Below are positions 22,365 through 32,532 of a stretch of 64,000 nucleotides of DNA, one piece after another (positions within the stretch are counted from its first letter, which is position 1; each line of letters begins with the position of its first letter). Source of the DNA: Streptomyces sp. 7-21 (lineage in GTDB: Bacteria > Actinomycetota > Actinomycetes > Streptomycetales > Streptomycetaceae); assembly GCF_016741785.1 (NCBI RefSeq), contig NZ_JAERRL010000001.1:248001-312000 (forward strand), given 5' to 3'. Below the pieces are notes generated by a model, which ran no database searches, was not told the DNA's origin, and was given only the letters and a program-made list of their open reading frames with translations. The translations under genes and the position numbers were made by a program.

Positions 22365-23291
22365 ATGGCCCATCCCGCCTTCCGCGCCGCCGCCGTCCGG
22401 GTCCGGACACCCGCGACCAGCGCCAATCTGGGCCCCGGCTTCGACGCCCTGGGCCTGGCTCTGGGGCTGTACGACGACGTGGTCGTCCGGGTGGCCGACG
22501 AGGGGCTCCACGTCGACCTGGCGGGGGAGGGCGCGGACACGCTGCCGCGGGATGAGGAGAATCTGCTGGTCCGCAGCCTGCGGGCGGGGTTCGACGCGCT
22601 CGGCGGGCAGCCCAGGGGCCTGGAGGTGGTCTGCGCCAACCGCATCCCGCACGGCCGGGGCCTGGGCTCATCGTCCGCCGCGATCTGCGCGGGCCTGGTG
22701 GCGGCGCGGGCGGTGACCACGGGGGGTGAGGCGCGGCTGAGCGACGCCGCGCTGCTGGAGCTGGCCGCGGAGCTGGAGGGGCACCCGGACAACGTGGCGG
22801 CGTGCCTGCTGGGCGGGTTCACCGTGGCCTGGAGCGACACGGGCGCGGTGCGGGCCGTGCGGCTGGACCCGGCGCCGTCGATCGTGCCGGTGGTGTTCGT
22901 GCCGGCCAGCCCGGTCTCGACGCAGACGGCGCGCGGGCTGCTGCCGCGCACCGTGCCGCACGCCGACGCGGCGGCGAACGCGGGCCGTGCCGCGCTGCTG
23001 GTGGAGGCGCTGTCGCGCCGCCCTGAGCTGCTGCTTCCGGCCACCGAGGACCGGCTGCACCAGGAGTACCGGGCCCCGGCGATGCCGGAGAGCGCCGACC
23101 TGGTCGCGCGGCTGCGGGCGGACGGGGTGGCCGCCGTGATCTCCGGCGCGGGCCCGACGGTGCTGGCGCTGGCGGCGGACGGCGAGGCCGACAAGGTCGC
23201 CAGGCTGGCGGGAGAGGGGTGGACGGCCAACCAGCTGGAACTGGACACCACGGGGACGTGCGTGCTCCCGCTGACGGGGGCCGCTGAATGA
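22365..23291 (+). CDS. thrB: Homoserine kinase
   Basis: A 308-residue GHMP kinase that phosphorylates homoserine with ATP. The ATP-binding glycine/serine loop is GRGLGSSSAAI (about residues 97-107). PATSANLGPGFDALG at the N-terminus and ISGAGPTVLAL near the C-terminus are the other two GHMP motifs. It ends the threonine cluster. A GGAG lies about 12 bases before the ATG. The 215-base space after thrC may carry its own promoter (TTCGATAGGCTGG near 22253), weakly supported. Confidence 0.95.
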   Translation: MAHPAFRAAAVRVRTPATSANLGPGFDALGLALGLYDDVVVRVADEGLHVDLAGEGADTLPRDEENLLVRSLRAGFDALGGQPRGLEVVCANRIPHGRGLGSSSAAICAGLVAARAVTTGGEARLSDAALLELAAELEGHPDNVAACLLGGFTVAWSDTGAVRAVRLDPAPSIVPVVFVPASPVSTQTARGLLPRTVPHADAAANAGRAALLVEALSRRPELLLPATEDRLHQEYRAPAMPESADLVARLRADGVAAVISGAGPTVLALAADGEADKVARLAGEGWTANQLELDTTGTCVLPLTGAAE

Positions 23292-23710
23292 GCCACCGGT
23301 CACCCGCGGCCCCTGGGGGAAAACATCGAGGGGAAGGCGGGTGAATGAACGACGAGAGGGGGAATGAGGGCAGTATCCGGTAGTGTTAACCTCAAGTCTG
23401 CACGTACCGGCCCGGTGGGGCCTGGTACTCCAGGTGCCCATTCTGGGACCGATTCTTCCGGGAGCCTCCTCTCATCTGCCTGAGCAGCCTGCCTGGTAGC
23501 GCCGAGCACGCTCCGGAATGGTGCGGCGATGCGCGGGCCGTACCCGCGATAGGCCGGACCACTGAGAATCACCTTCAAATGATCTTCCGCCGCTAGACAG
23601 CGGGCGGATTACCGCACCGGCAGGTCCGAACGGACATCGGGCCGCAGCCGGACAGCACGACCGGTCGCCGAGCCAGACAGGCCGACGTCCGCTCCAGGGA
23701 AGGACCCTTC
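23292..23710 (+). promoter_or_regulatory. Long leader region of rho
   Basis: About 420 bases without a gene. It contains a possible -10 box TAGTGT (23381-23386), a hairpin GTACCGGCCC/GGGCCTGGTAC (23404-23428) and a hairpin CGCGGG/CCCGCG (23532-23548). Long structured leaders before rho fit the autogenous termination control known for rho genes. No leader peptide was identified with confidence. Confidence 0.45.
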
Positions 23711-25774
23711 GTGAGCGACACCACCGATCTGATGGGCGTGAGTGCCGACAGCGCCGACAAGACTGCCGGTGATGCCACCCCGTCTGCCACGGAAGCCCCC
23801 GCCGCCAGCGCCGCGCCGCGGCGTCGGCGCTCCGGTACCGGCCTCGAGGGCATGGTTCTGGCTGAGCTTCAGCAGATCGCCTCCGCGCTGGGGATCAGGG
23901 GGACCGCGCGCATGCGCAAGAGCCAGCTGATCGAGGTCATCAAGGAGAAGCAGGCCGCCGGCGGCGGTGCCTCCTCCGCCGAGGCGGCGAACGGCGCGCA
24001 GCAAGCGGAGAAGCCGAAGCGCCGGGCCACCTCGCGGGCCAGGACCGGTGAGGACAGCGCCGCCCAGCAGCAGATCGACATCCCCGGTCAGGCGGAGTCC
24101 GCCGCGGGCAAGGGCGGGGACCGGGCCGGCGCGAAGGCGGCGTCCGGGCCGTCCGGGCCGTCCGAGACCGCCGCCAAGGCCGAGCCCGCCGGGGACAAGG
24201 GCGGCAAGGCTGCTGCCAAGTCCGCTGCCAAGTCCGATGACGCCGCGTCTGACGCCAAGGCTGACGCCGGCAAGGGGGACTCCGGGAAGGCTGAGGCAGC
24301 CAAGGGTGACGGCGGCAAGGCCGAGGGCCAGCAGAACCAGGGCCAGAACCAGCAGGGCGGCCAGGGGGGCAAGGACAGGTCCGAGGGCGGTCAGCAGGGC
24401 GGCAAGAGCGACAAGTCCGACGGCGGCCAGGAGCGCCAGTCCAAGCGCGAGCGCAACCGCGGCAAGGGCGGCAAGGGCGACGGCCAGAACCAGGGCCAGG
24501 GCGGCGGCCAGGGCCAGGGCGGCCGGGGTGATGACTTCGAGGGCGGCCGCCGGGGCCGCCGGAGCCGGTACCGCGACCGCCGGGGCCGCCGCAACCGCGA
24601 CGACCTCGCCGAGCCGCAGATCGCCGAGGACGACGTCCTGATCCCCGTCGCGGGCATCCTCGACATCCTCGACAACTACGCCTTCGTGCGCACCTCCGGC
24701 TACCTGCCGGGACCGAACGACGTCTACGTCTCCCTCGCCCAGGTCCGCAAGAACGGCCTGCGCAAGGGTGACCACGTCACCGGCGCCGTGCGGCAGCCCA
24801 AGGAGGGCGAGCGGCGCGAGAAGTTCAACGCGCTGGTGCGGCTCGACTCGGTCAACGGCATGCCGCCCGAGGCCAGCCGGTCCCGGCCCGAGTTCACCAA
24901 GCTGACGCCGCTGTACCCGCAGGAGCGGCTGCGGCTGGAGACCGACCCGGGGAACCTGACGGGCCGGATCATCGACCTGATCTCCCCGATCGGCAAGGGA
25001 CAGCGCGGTCTGATCGTGTCCCCGCCCAAGGCGGGCAAGACCATGATCATGCAGTCGATCGCCAACTCGATCACGCGCAACAACCCCGAGTGCCACCTGA
25101 TGGTCGTGCTCGTCGACGAGCGGCCCGAAGAGGTCACGGACATGCAGCGCTCGGTCAAGGGCGAGGTCATCTCCTCGACGTTCGACCGGCCGTCCGAGGA
25201 CCACACCACGGTCGCCGAGCTCGCCATCGAGCGGGCCAAGCGCCTGGTGGAGCTGGGGCACGACGTGGTCGTGCTGCTCGACGGCATCACCCGTCTGGGC
25301 CGCGCCTACAACCTGGCGGCGCCCGCCTCCGGCCGGATCCTCTCCGGTGGTGTCGACTCGGCTGCGCTGTACCCGCCGAAGAAGTTCTTCGGCGCCGCGC
25401 GGAACATCGAGGACGGCGGCTCCCTGACGGTCCTGGCCACCGCGCTCGTCGAGACGGGCTCGCGGATGGACGAGGTGATCTTCGAGGAGTTCAAGGGCAC
25501 CGGCAACATGGAGCTGAAGCTCGACCGGAAGCTCGCGGAGAAGCGGATCTTCCCCGCGGTGGACGTCGACGCCTCCAGCACCCGCCGCGAGGAGATCCTC
25601 ATGGGCGGCGAGGAGCTGTCCATCGTCTGGAAGCTCCGCCGCGTGCTGCACGCCCTGGACCAGCAGCAGGCCATCGAGCTGCTGCTGGACCGGATGAAGA
25701 AGACCAAGTCCAACGCGGAGTTCCTGCTCCAGATCCAGAAGACGACGCCGACGCCGGGCAACGGCAACGACTGA
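23711..25774 (+). CDS. rho: Transcription termination factor Rho
   Basis: A 687-residue hexameric RNA helicase that ends transcription. Domains: an N-terminal helical domain (about 40-80, [32 protein letters not shown]), then a very long low-complexity insert (about 85-300) rich in Gly, Gln, Asn, Lys, Asp and finally Arg, then the primary RNA-binding fold (about 305-375), then the ATPase with Walker A SPPKAGKT (437-444) and Q-loop/R-loop sequences. Escherichia coli Rho has about 420 residues; the excess is the insert, typical of actinobacteria and likely to add RNA affinity or condensate behaviour. GTG start with GGAAGGA. Confidence 0.97.
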   Translation: MSDTTDLMGVSADSADKTAGDATPSATEAPAASAAPRRRRSGTGLEGMVLAELQQIASALGIRGTARMRKSQLIEVIKEKQAAGGGASSAEAANGAQQAEKPKRRATSRARTGEDSAAQQQIDIPGQAESAAGKGGDRAGAKAASGPSGPSETAAKAEPAGDKGGKAAAKSAAKSDDAASDAKADAGKGDSGKAEAAKGDGGKAEGQQNQGQNQQGGQGGKDRSEGGQQGGKSDKSDGGQERQSKRERNRGKGGKGDGQNQGQGGGQGQGGRGDDFEGGRRGRRSRYRDRRGRRNRDDLAEPQIAEDDVLIPVAGILDILDNYAFVRTSGYLPGPNDVYVSLAQVRKNGLRKGDHVTGAVRQPKEGERREKFNALVRLDSVNGMPPEASRSRPEFTKLTPLYPQERLRLETDPGNLTGRIIDLISPIGKGQRGLIVSPPKAGKTMIMQSIANSITRNNPECHLMVVLVDERPEEVTDMQRSVKGEVISSTFDRPSEDHTTVAELAIERAKRLVELGHDVVVLLDGITRLGRAYNLAAPASGRILSGGVDSAALYPPKKFFGAARNIEDGGSLTVLATALVETGSRMDEVIFEEFKGTGNMELKLDRKLAEKRIFPAVDVDASSTRREEILMGGEELSIVWKLRRVLHALDQQQAIELLLDRMKKTKSNAEFLLQIQKTTPTPGNGND

Positions 25775-25800
25775 CCCCGCACCGCAGCCCGCCGTCACAC

Positions 25801-25838
25801 CGGGGCGCCCGCCGGCCACCAGGCCAGCGGGCGCCCCG
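25801..25838 (+). terminator. Terminator after rho
   Basis: CGGGGCGCCCGC (25801-25812) pairs with GCGGGCGCCCCG (25827-25838) around a 14-base GC-rich loop, 27 bases after the rho stop. Confidence 0.8.
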
Positions 25839-25911
25839 TGCGCGGTGCGGCGGCGCCGGCCCGCCCCGCTCCCGGCAGGCGTCATCCGGCATATCAGGGC
25901 AAAATGGGTGA

Positions 25912-26973
25912 ATGACCCGGATACGTCCCCGTCGCCGTCGTCTGCTCTGGGCCGCCGCGGTCGCCGTCCTCTCCGTGGTGCTGCTGGCCGCGACCGGCGC
26001 CGTGATCCTCTACCACCGGCTTGACGGCAACATCGCGCACGTGGACATCAACGCCGCCCTCGGCGGCGACCGCCCCGAGGACAGCCCCAACGGCTCGCAG
26101 GACATCCTCGTGCTCGGCTCCGACGCCCGCCCCGGCGCCGGCGGCGCCCACGGCAGCCCCTCGGGCGAGGCCCGCGCCGACACCGCCATGATCGTCCACC
26201 TCAACGAGGACCGCGACGGCGCGACCCTGGTCTCCATCCCCCGGGACACGCTCGTCCCCCGCCCCGCCTGCCAGCGCCCGGACGGCACCACCGCGCCGCC
26301 CGCCCGGGCCGCGATGTTCAACGAGGCCTACGCCATCGGCGGCCCCGCCTGCGCGGTCAAGACCGTGGAACGGTTCACCGGCGTACGGATCGACCACTAC
26401 ATCGAGATCGACTTCCAGGGCTTCGAGAAGCTCATCGACACCCTCGGCGGCGTCGACATCACCACCCGTGAGCCCATCGACGACGCCGACAGCCACCTCA
26501 GCCTCCCCGCCGGCAGCCACACCCTCGACGGCGAGCAGGCGCTCGCCCTGGTCCGCACCCGGAAGGCCATCGGCGACGGCAGCGACCTGGGCCGCATCGG
26601 GCTCCAGCACGAGTTCCTGCGGGCACTCGCCGAGCAGATCGGCAGCATCGGCCTGCTCGCCGATCCCAAGCGGCTCTACGATCTCGCCGCCGCCGCCACC
26701 TCCGCCGTCACCACCGACTCCCAGCTGGCGTCCGTCAGCGCCCTGACCGCCCTCGGCCGCACCCTCCACACCATCGGCCCCGACAACATGCGCATGCTGA
26801 CCGTGCCCGTGCGCTACGACCCGGCCGACGGCAACCGCGTCCTGCCGCTGGAGCCGCAGTGCGCGCAGGTCTGGCACGCCCTGCGGCGCGACGAGCCCGT
26901 GCCCGCCTCGGCCACCAGGGGCTCCGCCGCCGAGGAGGAGGGCACCCCCGGCGTCGTCACACGCGCCCGCTGA
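25912..26973 (+). CDS. LCP (LytR-CpsA-Psr) family cell-wall glycopolymer ligase
   Basis: A 353-residue membrane-anchored enzyme that transfers lipid-linked glycopolymers to peptidoglycan. A basic N-terminus (RPRRRR) and a single membrane segment (about 10-32) put the catalytic domain outside. LCP hallmarks follow: ILVLGSDAR, RADTAMIVHL, LVSIPRDTLV with its essential Arg-Asp, FNEAYAIGG, HYIEIDFQGFEKLIDTLGGVDI and LDGEQALALVRTRK. The C-terminal 40 residues are disordered. In Streptomyces an LCP gene stands between rho and rpmE, as here. Confidence 0.92.
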   Translation: MTRIRPRRRRLLWAAAVAVLSVVLLAATGAVILYHRLDGNIAHVDINAALGGDRPEDSPNGSQDILVLGSDARPGAGGAHGSPSGEARADTAMIVHLNEDRDGATLVSIPRDTLVPRPACQRPDGTTAPPARAAMFNEAYAIGGPACAVKTVERFTGVRIDHYIEIDFQGFEKLIDTLGGVDITTREPIDDADSHLSLPAGSHTLDGEQALALVRTRKAIGDGSDLGRIGLQHEFLRALAEQIGSIGLLADPKRLYDLAAAATSAVTTDSQLASVSALTALGRTLHTIGPDNMRMLTVPVRYDPADGNRVLPLEPQCAQVWHALRRDEPVPASATRGSAAEEEGTPGVVTRAR

Positions 26974-27120
26974 ACCGCGCCGCGCGCGGGGAATACCGGG
27001 GAACCCGGGACCGTTTTGGAGGGCGAGCACCAGTGCTGGCACACTGGTGCGCTGGCTCCGGTTCACGGCACGCATCCGGCGATGCCGACCCGGCGGCTCC
27101 GCGATCCAAGGAGTAACACC

Positions 27121-27345
27121 GTGAAGCGCGACATTCACCCCGAGTACGTCGTGACCCAGGTGAGCTGCACCTGCGGCGCCTCGTTCACCACTCGCAGCAC
27201 CGTCACCGAGGGCAGCATCCGCGCTGACATCTGCTCCGAGTGCCACCCCTTCTACACCGGCAAGCAGAAGATCCTCGACACCGGTGGCCGCGTGGCCCGC
27301 TTCGAGGCCCGCTTCGGCAAGAACGCCGGCTCGACCCGGAAGTAG
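27121..27345 (+). CDS. rpmE: 50S ribosomal protein L31 (zinc-binding type)
   Basis: A 74-residue ribosomal protein. It has the cysteine ligands CTC near residue 16 and CSEC near residue 37, so this is the zinc-containing (C+) paralogue and not the zinc-independent form induced under zinc limitation. GTG 27121 follows AAGGAG. It precedes prfA, the normal actinobacterial order rho-LCP-rpmE-prfA. Confidence 0.96.
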   Translation: MKRDIHPEYVVTQVSCTCGASFTTRSTVTEGSIRADICSECHPFYTGKQKILDTGGRVARFEARFGKNAGSTRK

Positions 27346-27471
27346 CGACGCGCGGGGCGCCGGACCTCGGCCGTGCCGTTCCAGGCTTGTGTCCTGGGCG
27401 CGCAGCGGCGGGGACCGGCGCTTTTCGCGTCCCCCTCCGACTTCTCCGCTAGCGTCCCAGGAGCACCCACC

Positions 27472-28542
27472 ATGTTCGAGGCGGTCGAGGAACTCATCGG
27501 CGAGCACGCCGACCTCGAACGGCGGCTGGCCGACCCGGCCGTGCACGCCGACCAGGCCACCGCGCGAAAGCTCAGCCGGCGCTACGCCGAACTGACCGGC
27601 GTCGTCACCGCCTACCGTGCCTGGCGCCAGAACGCGGAGGACATCGAGGCGGCACGCGAACTCGCCGCCGAAGACGCCGAGTTCGCTGGCGAGCTCAAGG
27701 AGCTCCAGGCCCGCCACGAGCGCCTCACCGACGAGCTGCGGCTGCTGCTCGTCCCGCGCGACCCCAACGACGCTAAGGACGTCATCCTGGAGATCAAGGC
27801 GGGCGAGGGCGGCGAGGAGTCCGCGCTCTTCGCCGGCGACCTGCTGCGCATGTACCTGCGCTACGCCGAGCGCTCCGGCTGGCAGACCGAGATCATCGAC
27901 AGCAACCCCTCCGACCTCGGCGGCTACAAGGACGTCTCCGTGGCGATCAAGTCCCGGGGCACGCCCCGCCCCGGCCAGGGCGTGTGGGCCCGGATGAAGT
28001 TCGAAGGCGGCGTCCACCGCGTGCAGCGCGTCCCCGCCACCGAGTCGCAGGGCCGCATCCACACCTCCGCCGCGGGCGTGCTCGTGCTGCCCGAGGCCGA
28101 GGAGGTCGAGGTCGAGATCAACCCCAGCGACCTGCGCGTGGACGTCTACCGCTCCTCCGGCCCCGGCGGCCAGTCCGTGAACACCACCGACTCCGCCGTG
28201 CGCATCACCCACCTGCCCACCGGCATCGTCGTCTCCTGCCAGAACGAGAAGAGCCAGCTCCAGAACCGGGAGCAGGCGATGCGGATCCTGCGCGCCCGGC
28301 TGCTCGCCGCCGCCCAGGAAGAGGCCGACCGCGAGGCGTCCGACGCCCGCCGCAGCCAGGTGCGCACCGTGGACCGCTCCGAGCGGGTGCGGACCTACAA
28401 CTTCCCCGAGAACCGCATCTCCGACCACCGGGTCGGCTACAAGGCGTACAACCTGGACCAGGTGCTCGACGGCGAGCTCGACGCCGTCATCCAGGCGTGT
28501 GTGGACGCCGATTCGGCCGCCAGGCTGGCGGCGGCGCACTGA
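27472..28542 (+). CDS. prfA: Peptide chain release factor 1
   Basis: A 356-residue class I release factor that reads UAA and UAG and triggers peptide release. The GGQ motif is at residues 232-234 in [17 protein letters not shown]; its Gln is the target of the neighbouring PrmC methylase. The N-terminal coiled coil starts [22 protein letters not shown] 27472 is chosen because CAGGAG lies upstream and the N-terminus matches the family; the frame is open further upstream without a good start. Confidence 0.97.
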   Translation: MFEAVEELIGEHADLERRLADPAVHADQATARKLSRRYAELTGVVTAYRAWRQNAEDIEAARELAAEDAEFAGELKELQARHERLTDELRLLLVPRDPNDAKDVILEIKAGEGGEESALFAGDLLRMYLRYAERSGWQTEIIDSNPSDLGGYKDVSVAIKSRGTPRPGQGVWARMKFEGGVHRVQRVPATESQGRIHTSAAGVLVLPEAEEVEVEINPSDLRVDVYRSSGPGGQSVNTTDSAVRITHLPTGIVVSCQNEKSQLQNREQAMRILRARLLAAAQEEADREASDARRSQVRTVDRSERVRTYNFPENRISDHRVGYKAYNLDQVLDGELDAVIQACVDADSAARLAAAH

Positions 28543-28568
28543 GCCGGAAGGACCGTAAGGTGGGCCCT

Positions 28569-29474
28569 GTGACTGTGCCATCCCGGTCCCCGTCGTCCCC
28601 GCGCCCGTCGTCCCGCCGGTCGCTGCTGCTCGCCGAGGTGGCCCGGGCCACCCAGCGGCTGGCCGACGCCGGCGTGCCCTCACCGCGCTACGACGCGGAG
28701 GAGCTGGCTGCGTTCGTGCACGGCACGGACCGCTCCCGGCTCCACACCGTCGCGGACGCCGACTTCGACGCCCGCTACTGGGAGGCCGTCGCGCGCCGCG
28801 AGGCCCGCGAGCCGCTCCAGCACATCACCGGGCGCGCCTACTTCCGCTACCTGGAACTCGCGGTAGGCCCGGGCGTGTTCGTCCCCCGGCCGGAGACCGA
28901 ATCGGTCGTCGGCTGGGCGATAGACGCGGTGCGCGCCATGGACGTGGCCGAGCCGCTCATCGTCGACCTGTGCACGGGCTCCGGCGCCATCGCGCTCGCC
29001 CTGGCACAGGAGGTGCCGCGCGCCACCGTGCACGCCGTGGAGCTGGACGAGCGCGCCCTGGAGTGGGCCAGGAAGAACGCCGAGCGCGTCCCGGAGGCCA
29101 GCCGCGTCACGCTCCACCAGGGCGACGCGCGCACCGCCCTGCCGGAACTGACCGGCCAGGTCGACCTGGTGATCTCCAACCCCCCGTACATCCCCCTCAC
29201 GGAGTGGGAGCACGTCGCCCCCGAGGCCCGTGAGTACGACCCCGGCATCGCGCTGTTCTCCGGCGAGGACGGCCTGGACGTCATCCGGGGCCTGGAGCGC
29301 GCGGCCCACCGGCTGCTGCGCCCCGGGGGACTGGTCGTCATCGAGCACGCCGACACCCAGGGCGGCCAGGTCCCCTGGATCTTCACCGAGGACCGCGGCT
29401 GGGCCGACGCCGCGGACCACCCGGATCTCAACAACCGGCCCCGCTTCGCCACCGCCCGCCGGGTCGCGCGGTAA
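28569..29474 (+). CDS. prmC: Release factor glutamine methyltransferase
   Basis: A 301-residue SAM-dependent methylase that modifies the Gln of the GGQ motif in release factors. An N-terminal helical domain (about 20-95) is followed by VPRPETE, the SAM loop VDLCTGSGAIALALA and the catalytic NPPY at 204-207. It begins 26 bases after prfA, its substrate gene. The start is uncertain: GTG 28569 or GTG 28575, two codons apart, are equally placed behind AAGG. The first about 18 residues are Ser/Pro/Arg-rich and unusual. Confidence 0.95.
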   Translation: MTVPSRSPSSPRPSSRRSLLLAEVARATQRLADAGVPSPRYDAEELAAFVHGTDRSRLHTVADADFDARYWEAVARREAREPLQHITGRAYFRYLELAVGPGVFVPRPETESVVGWAIDAVRAMDVAEPLIVDLCTGSGAIALALAQEVPRATVHAVELDERALEWARKNAERVPEASRVTLHQGDARTALPELTGQVDLVISNPPYIPLTEWEHVAPEAREYDPGIALFSGEDGLDVIRGLERAAHRLLRPGGLVVIEHADTQGGQVPWIFTEDRGWADAADHPDLNNRPRFATARRVAR

Positions 29475-29520
29475 CGCGCCGGCGGCGCAAGCAGAGGCTC
29501 ATCGAGGAGGACGTTCCACC

Positions 29521-30168
29521 ATGGCACGGCGATACGACTGCGCGGAGGAAGCGGACCGCAGGCACGGCCTGCGGGAGGCGGCGGCTGCCGTCCGCCGGGG
29601 CGACCTGGTCGTGCTTCCCACCGACACCGTGTACGGCATCGGCGCCGACGCGTTCAACAAGACGGCCGTGGGCGATCTGCTCCAGGCCAAGGGACGCGGA
29701 CGCGGCATGCCCTCCCCGGTGCTCGTCGGCTCCCCCAACACCCTCCACGGCCTGGTCACCGGCTTCCCGGAGAAGGCGTGGGAGCTGGTCGACGCCTTCT
29801 GGCCGGGCGCGCTCACGCTCGTCGCCCGCCACCAGCCGTCCCTGACCTGGGACCTGGGCGAGACCCGCGGCACCGTCGCCGTCCGCATGCCGCTGCACCC
29901 GGTGGCGCTCGAACTGCTCAAGGACGTCGGCCCGATGGCCGTCTCCAGCGCCAACCTCACCGGCCGCCCCGCCCCCCAGGACTGCGCCGCCGCCCGCGAG
30001 ATGCTCGGCGACGCGGTCGCCGTCTACCTCGACGGCGGGCCCACGCCCGATGCCGTGCCGTCCGCGATCGTCGACGTCACCGGCGCCACTCCGAAGCTGC
30101 TGCGCGCCGGTGCCGTCAGCGAGGACGAGCTGCGCAAGGTTGTCCCCGACCTGGAGATCCCCCATTGA
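29521..30168 (+). CDS. tsaC: Threonylcarbamoyl-AMP synthase (Sua5/YciO/YrdC)
   Basis: A 215-residue enzyme that makes threonylcarbamoyl-AMP for the t6A modification of tRNAs reading ANN codons. Key parts: VVLPTDTVYGIGADAFN, QAKGRGRGMPSPVLV with the KxR motif, DAFWPGALTLV, GTVAVRMP and VSSANLTG. Only the YrdC domain is present, no Sua5 C-terminal extension. GAGGAGG lies before ATG 29521. The stop overlaps the TTG start of the phosphatase-like gene. Confidence 0.93.
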   Translation: MARRYDCAEEADRRHGLREAAAAVRRGDLVVLPTDTVYGIGADAFNKTAVGDLLQAKGRGRGMPSPVLVGSPNTLHGLVTGFPEKAWELVDAFWPGALTLVARHQPSLTWDLGETRGTVAVRMPLHPVALELLKDVGPMAVSSANLTGRPAPQDCAAAREMLGDAVAVYLDGGPTPDAVPSAIVDVTGATPKLLRAGAVSEDELRKVVPDLEIPH

Positions 30169-30896
30169 CGGCGCCGTTGGACACCTCCGCCGACACCCAC
30201 ATACCCGGCCTGGCCGGCATGCGTGAGCCGCACGGCCTGCCGGCGACGCCGCACCGCGTCCCGGCCCCCCGCGCGCCCCAGGCGCCCGTCTTCCGGATCC
30301 TGTACGTCAGCACCGGCAACGTCTGCCGCTCGCCGATGACCGAGCGGCTGACGCGGCAGGCACTGCGGCAGCGGCTCGGCGACCAGGAACCGGGCGGCGG
30401 CCTCATCGTGGAGAGCGCGGGCACCTGGGGCCACGAGGGCGCGCCCATGGAGGAGCACGCCGCGCAGGTGCTGGCCGAGTTCGGCGCCGACCCGCACGGC
30501 TTCCACGGCAGAGAGCTGCTGGACGAGCACGTCATCGAGGCCGACCTGGTGCTGACCGCGACCCGCGAACACCGCGCCCAGGTCATCTCGATGGGCCACT
30601 CGGCCGGGCTGCGCACGTTCACGCTCAAGGAGTTCACCCGGCTGGTCGGCGCCATCGACGCGGCGACCCTGCCCGCGCCGCGCCCCGCGCCGGGCGGCCT
30701 GGTGGAGCGCGCCCGCGCGCTGGCCAGGGCGGCGGCGGCGCTGCGCGGCTGGCTGCTGGCGCCCAGCGCCGAGGCGGACGAGGTACCCGATCCGTACGGG
30801 GCGCCGATACCGTACTTCCGGTCCATCGGCGAGGAGATCCGCACCGCGCTGGACCCGGTGATCACCGCGCTCACCGGTGTGCCCGCGGGACGGTAA
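30165..30896 (+). CDS. Low-molecular-weight protein-tyrosine-phosphatase-like protein lacking the catalytic Cys
   Basis: A 243-residue protein of the LMW-PTP fold. The P-loop reads VSTGNVCRSP: residue 49 is Ser where the family has the nucleophilic Cys of C-x5-R, while Arg55 and the general-acid loop DPYGAP near the C-terminus are kept. It is therefore probably not a normal phosphatase; it may bind phosphotyrosine or arsenate-like anions, or have another activity. The 16-residue insert EADEVPDPYGAPIPYF region and the long N-terminal leader are also unusual. Start is TTG 30165, coupled to the preceding gene, or ATG 30219. Confidence 0.75.
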   Translation: MTAPLDTSADTHIPGLAGMREPHGLPATPHRVPAPRAPQAPVFRILYVSTGNVCRSPMTERLTRQALRQRLGDQEPGGGLIVESAGTWGHEGAPMEEHAAQVLAEFGADPHGFHGRELLDEHVIEADLVLTATREHRAQVISMGHSAGLRTFTLKEFTRLVGAIDAATLPAPRPAPGGLVERARALARAAAALRGWLLAPSAEADEVPDPYGAPIPYFRSIGEEIRTALDPVITALTGVPAGR

Positions 30897-31017
30897 CGCG
30901 CCCGCCGCCGCGCTGGCTTAGCCTTGGGGCCAACGGCACCGGGGCCGTCACCGCCGCACCGGGCGCGGGCATGAGAAGGTGTTGCGCGGTAGACCAGCGA
31001 GACCTCTGGGGCAGCTT

Positions 31018-32532
31018 GTGCGGGAATACCTGTTGACGCTCTGCGCCGCCGCGGCCGTGACCTATCTGCTGACCGGGCCGGTGCGGAAGTTCGCCATCGC
31101 GATCGGCGCCATGCCCCCGATCCGCGCGCGGGACGTGCACCGGGAGCCCACGCCCCGCCTCGGCGGGATCGCGATGTTCGGCGGGCTGTGTGCGGGGCTG
31201 CTGGTCGCCTCGCAGCTCACCAACGTCAGCGAGGTGTTCCGGCTCTCCGACGAGCCGCGGGCGCTGCTGACGGCCGCCGGGCTGATCTGGTTCATCGGCG
31301 TGCTGGACGACAAGTGGGGCGTGGACGCCCTGGTCAAGCTGGGCCTCCAGATGATCGCGGCGGGCGTCATGGTGCTCCAGGGCCTGACGATCCTGTGGCT
31401 GCCCATCCCCACCGTCGGCATGGTCGCCGTCACCCCGTTGCAGGGCACGCTGCTGACGGTCGCGATCGTCGTCATCACCATCAACGCGGTGAACTTCATC
31501 GACGGGCTCGACGGCCTGGCGGCCGGCATGGTCGGGATCGCGGCGGCGGCGTTCTTCCTGTACGCGTACCGCATCTGGTACGGCTACGGCATCGAGGCCG
31601 CCGCGCCGGCCACGCTGTTCTCGGCGGTGCTGGTGGGCATGTGCGTGGGCTTCCTGCCGCACAACATGAACCCCGCCCGGATCTTCATGGGCGACTCGGG
31701 GTCGATGCTGCTCGGCCTGGTGCTGGCGGCGGGCGCCGTGTCCATCACCGGGCAGGTCGACCCGGACGCCATGGCGCTGTTCGCCGGGTCGGAGCGGGCC
31801 GGTGTCGTCGAGATGGTGCCGGTGTACATCCCGCTGCTGCTGCCGCTGATGATCATCGCGGTGCCGTTCGTCGACCTGGTGATGGCGATCGTCCGCCGCA
31901 CCTGGAACGGCCGGTCGCCGTTCAGCGCGGACCGCGGCCACCTGCACCACCGGCTGCTGGAGATCGGGCACTCGCAGAGCCGCGCCGTGCTCATCATGTA
32001 CTTCTGGTCGGCGCTCATCGCCTTCGGCACCGTCGGCTTCTCGGTGCGCTCCGGGTACGGCGCCGCCTGGCTGGTGCCGGTGGTGGTCGTCCTCAGCGCG
32101 GTGGGGCTGGTGATCCTGCTGATGCCGGCGTTCACGGCCCGCCGGGTGGCCTGGGCGGAGCGCCTGCTGCCGCCGCGCTACCGGCTGCGGCGCCGCCGCC
32201 TGGCCGGCCGGGCCTTCCGGAGGAACGCCGGGACCGGCGGCGGTGACGGCGGTGACGGCGGAGCCGAGGGGGCAGACGACCAGGTTGACCAGGACAGCAC
32301 GGACGGCACGGACGGCGGCGAGGGCGGCGGCGGGGCCGGGCAGCCGCGGCGGGAGGCGGCCGGCCCGGCACCCGGGCCAGGGGAGCCCGGGCCGGGACAG
32401 CCCGGCACAGCGCCCGGTCCGGCGCCCGGCACGGCGCAGCGCCTGGGTACCGGCCGCAGGCCGCACGGGGCGACGGCGGTGGGCAGCCGGCACCGGTTCG
32501 CCCCCCGGCGCAAGATCGATACACGGTCGTAA
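31018..32532 (+). CDS. Undecaprenyl-phosphate N-acetylglucosaminyl-1-phosphate transferase (WecA/TagO type)
   Basis: A 504-residue polytopic enzyme of the MraY/WecA family that starts lipid-linked glycopolymer synthesis. About eleven membrane helices occupy residues 1-370. Signature loops are RDVHREPTPRLGGIAMF, VLDDKWG, VNFIDGLDGLAAG, RIFMGDSGSMLLG and the His motif RGHLHHRLLEIGHS. The last about 110 residues are a disordered Gly/Asp/Pro-rich cytoplasmic tail, long for the family. GTG 31018 gives the usual N-terminus (VREYLLTL). It lies just before atpI, as in mycobacteria and Streptomyces. Confidence 0.9.
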   Translation: MREYLLTLCAAAAVTYLLTGPVRKFAIAIGAMPPIRARDVHREPTPRLGGIAMFGGLCAGLLVASQLTNVSEVFRLSDEPRALLTAAGLIWFIGVLDDKWGVDALVKLGLQMIAAGVMVLQGLTILWLPIPTVGMVAVTPLQGTLLTVAIVVITINAVNFIDGLDGLAAGMVGIAAAAFFLYAYRIWYGYGIEAAAPATLFSAVLVGMCVGFLPHNMNPARIFMGDSGSMLLGLVLAAGAVSITGQVDPDAMALFAGSERAGVVEMVPVYIPLLLPLMIIAVPFVDLVMAIVRRTWNGRSPFSADRGHLHHRLLEIGHSQSRAVLIMYFWSALIAFGTVGFSVRSGYGAAWLVPVVVVLSAVGLVILLMPAFTARRVAWAERLLPPRYRLRRRRLAGRAFRRNAGTGGGDGGDGGAEGADDQVDQDSTDGTDGGEGGGGAGQPRREAAGPAPGPGEPGPGQPGTAPGPAPGTAQRLGTGRRPHGATAVGSRHRFAPRRKIDTRS

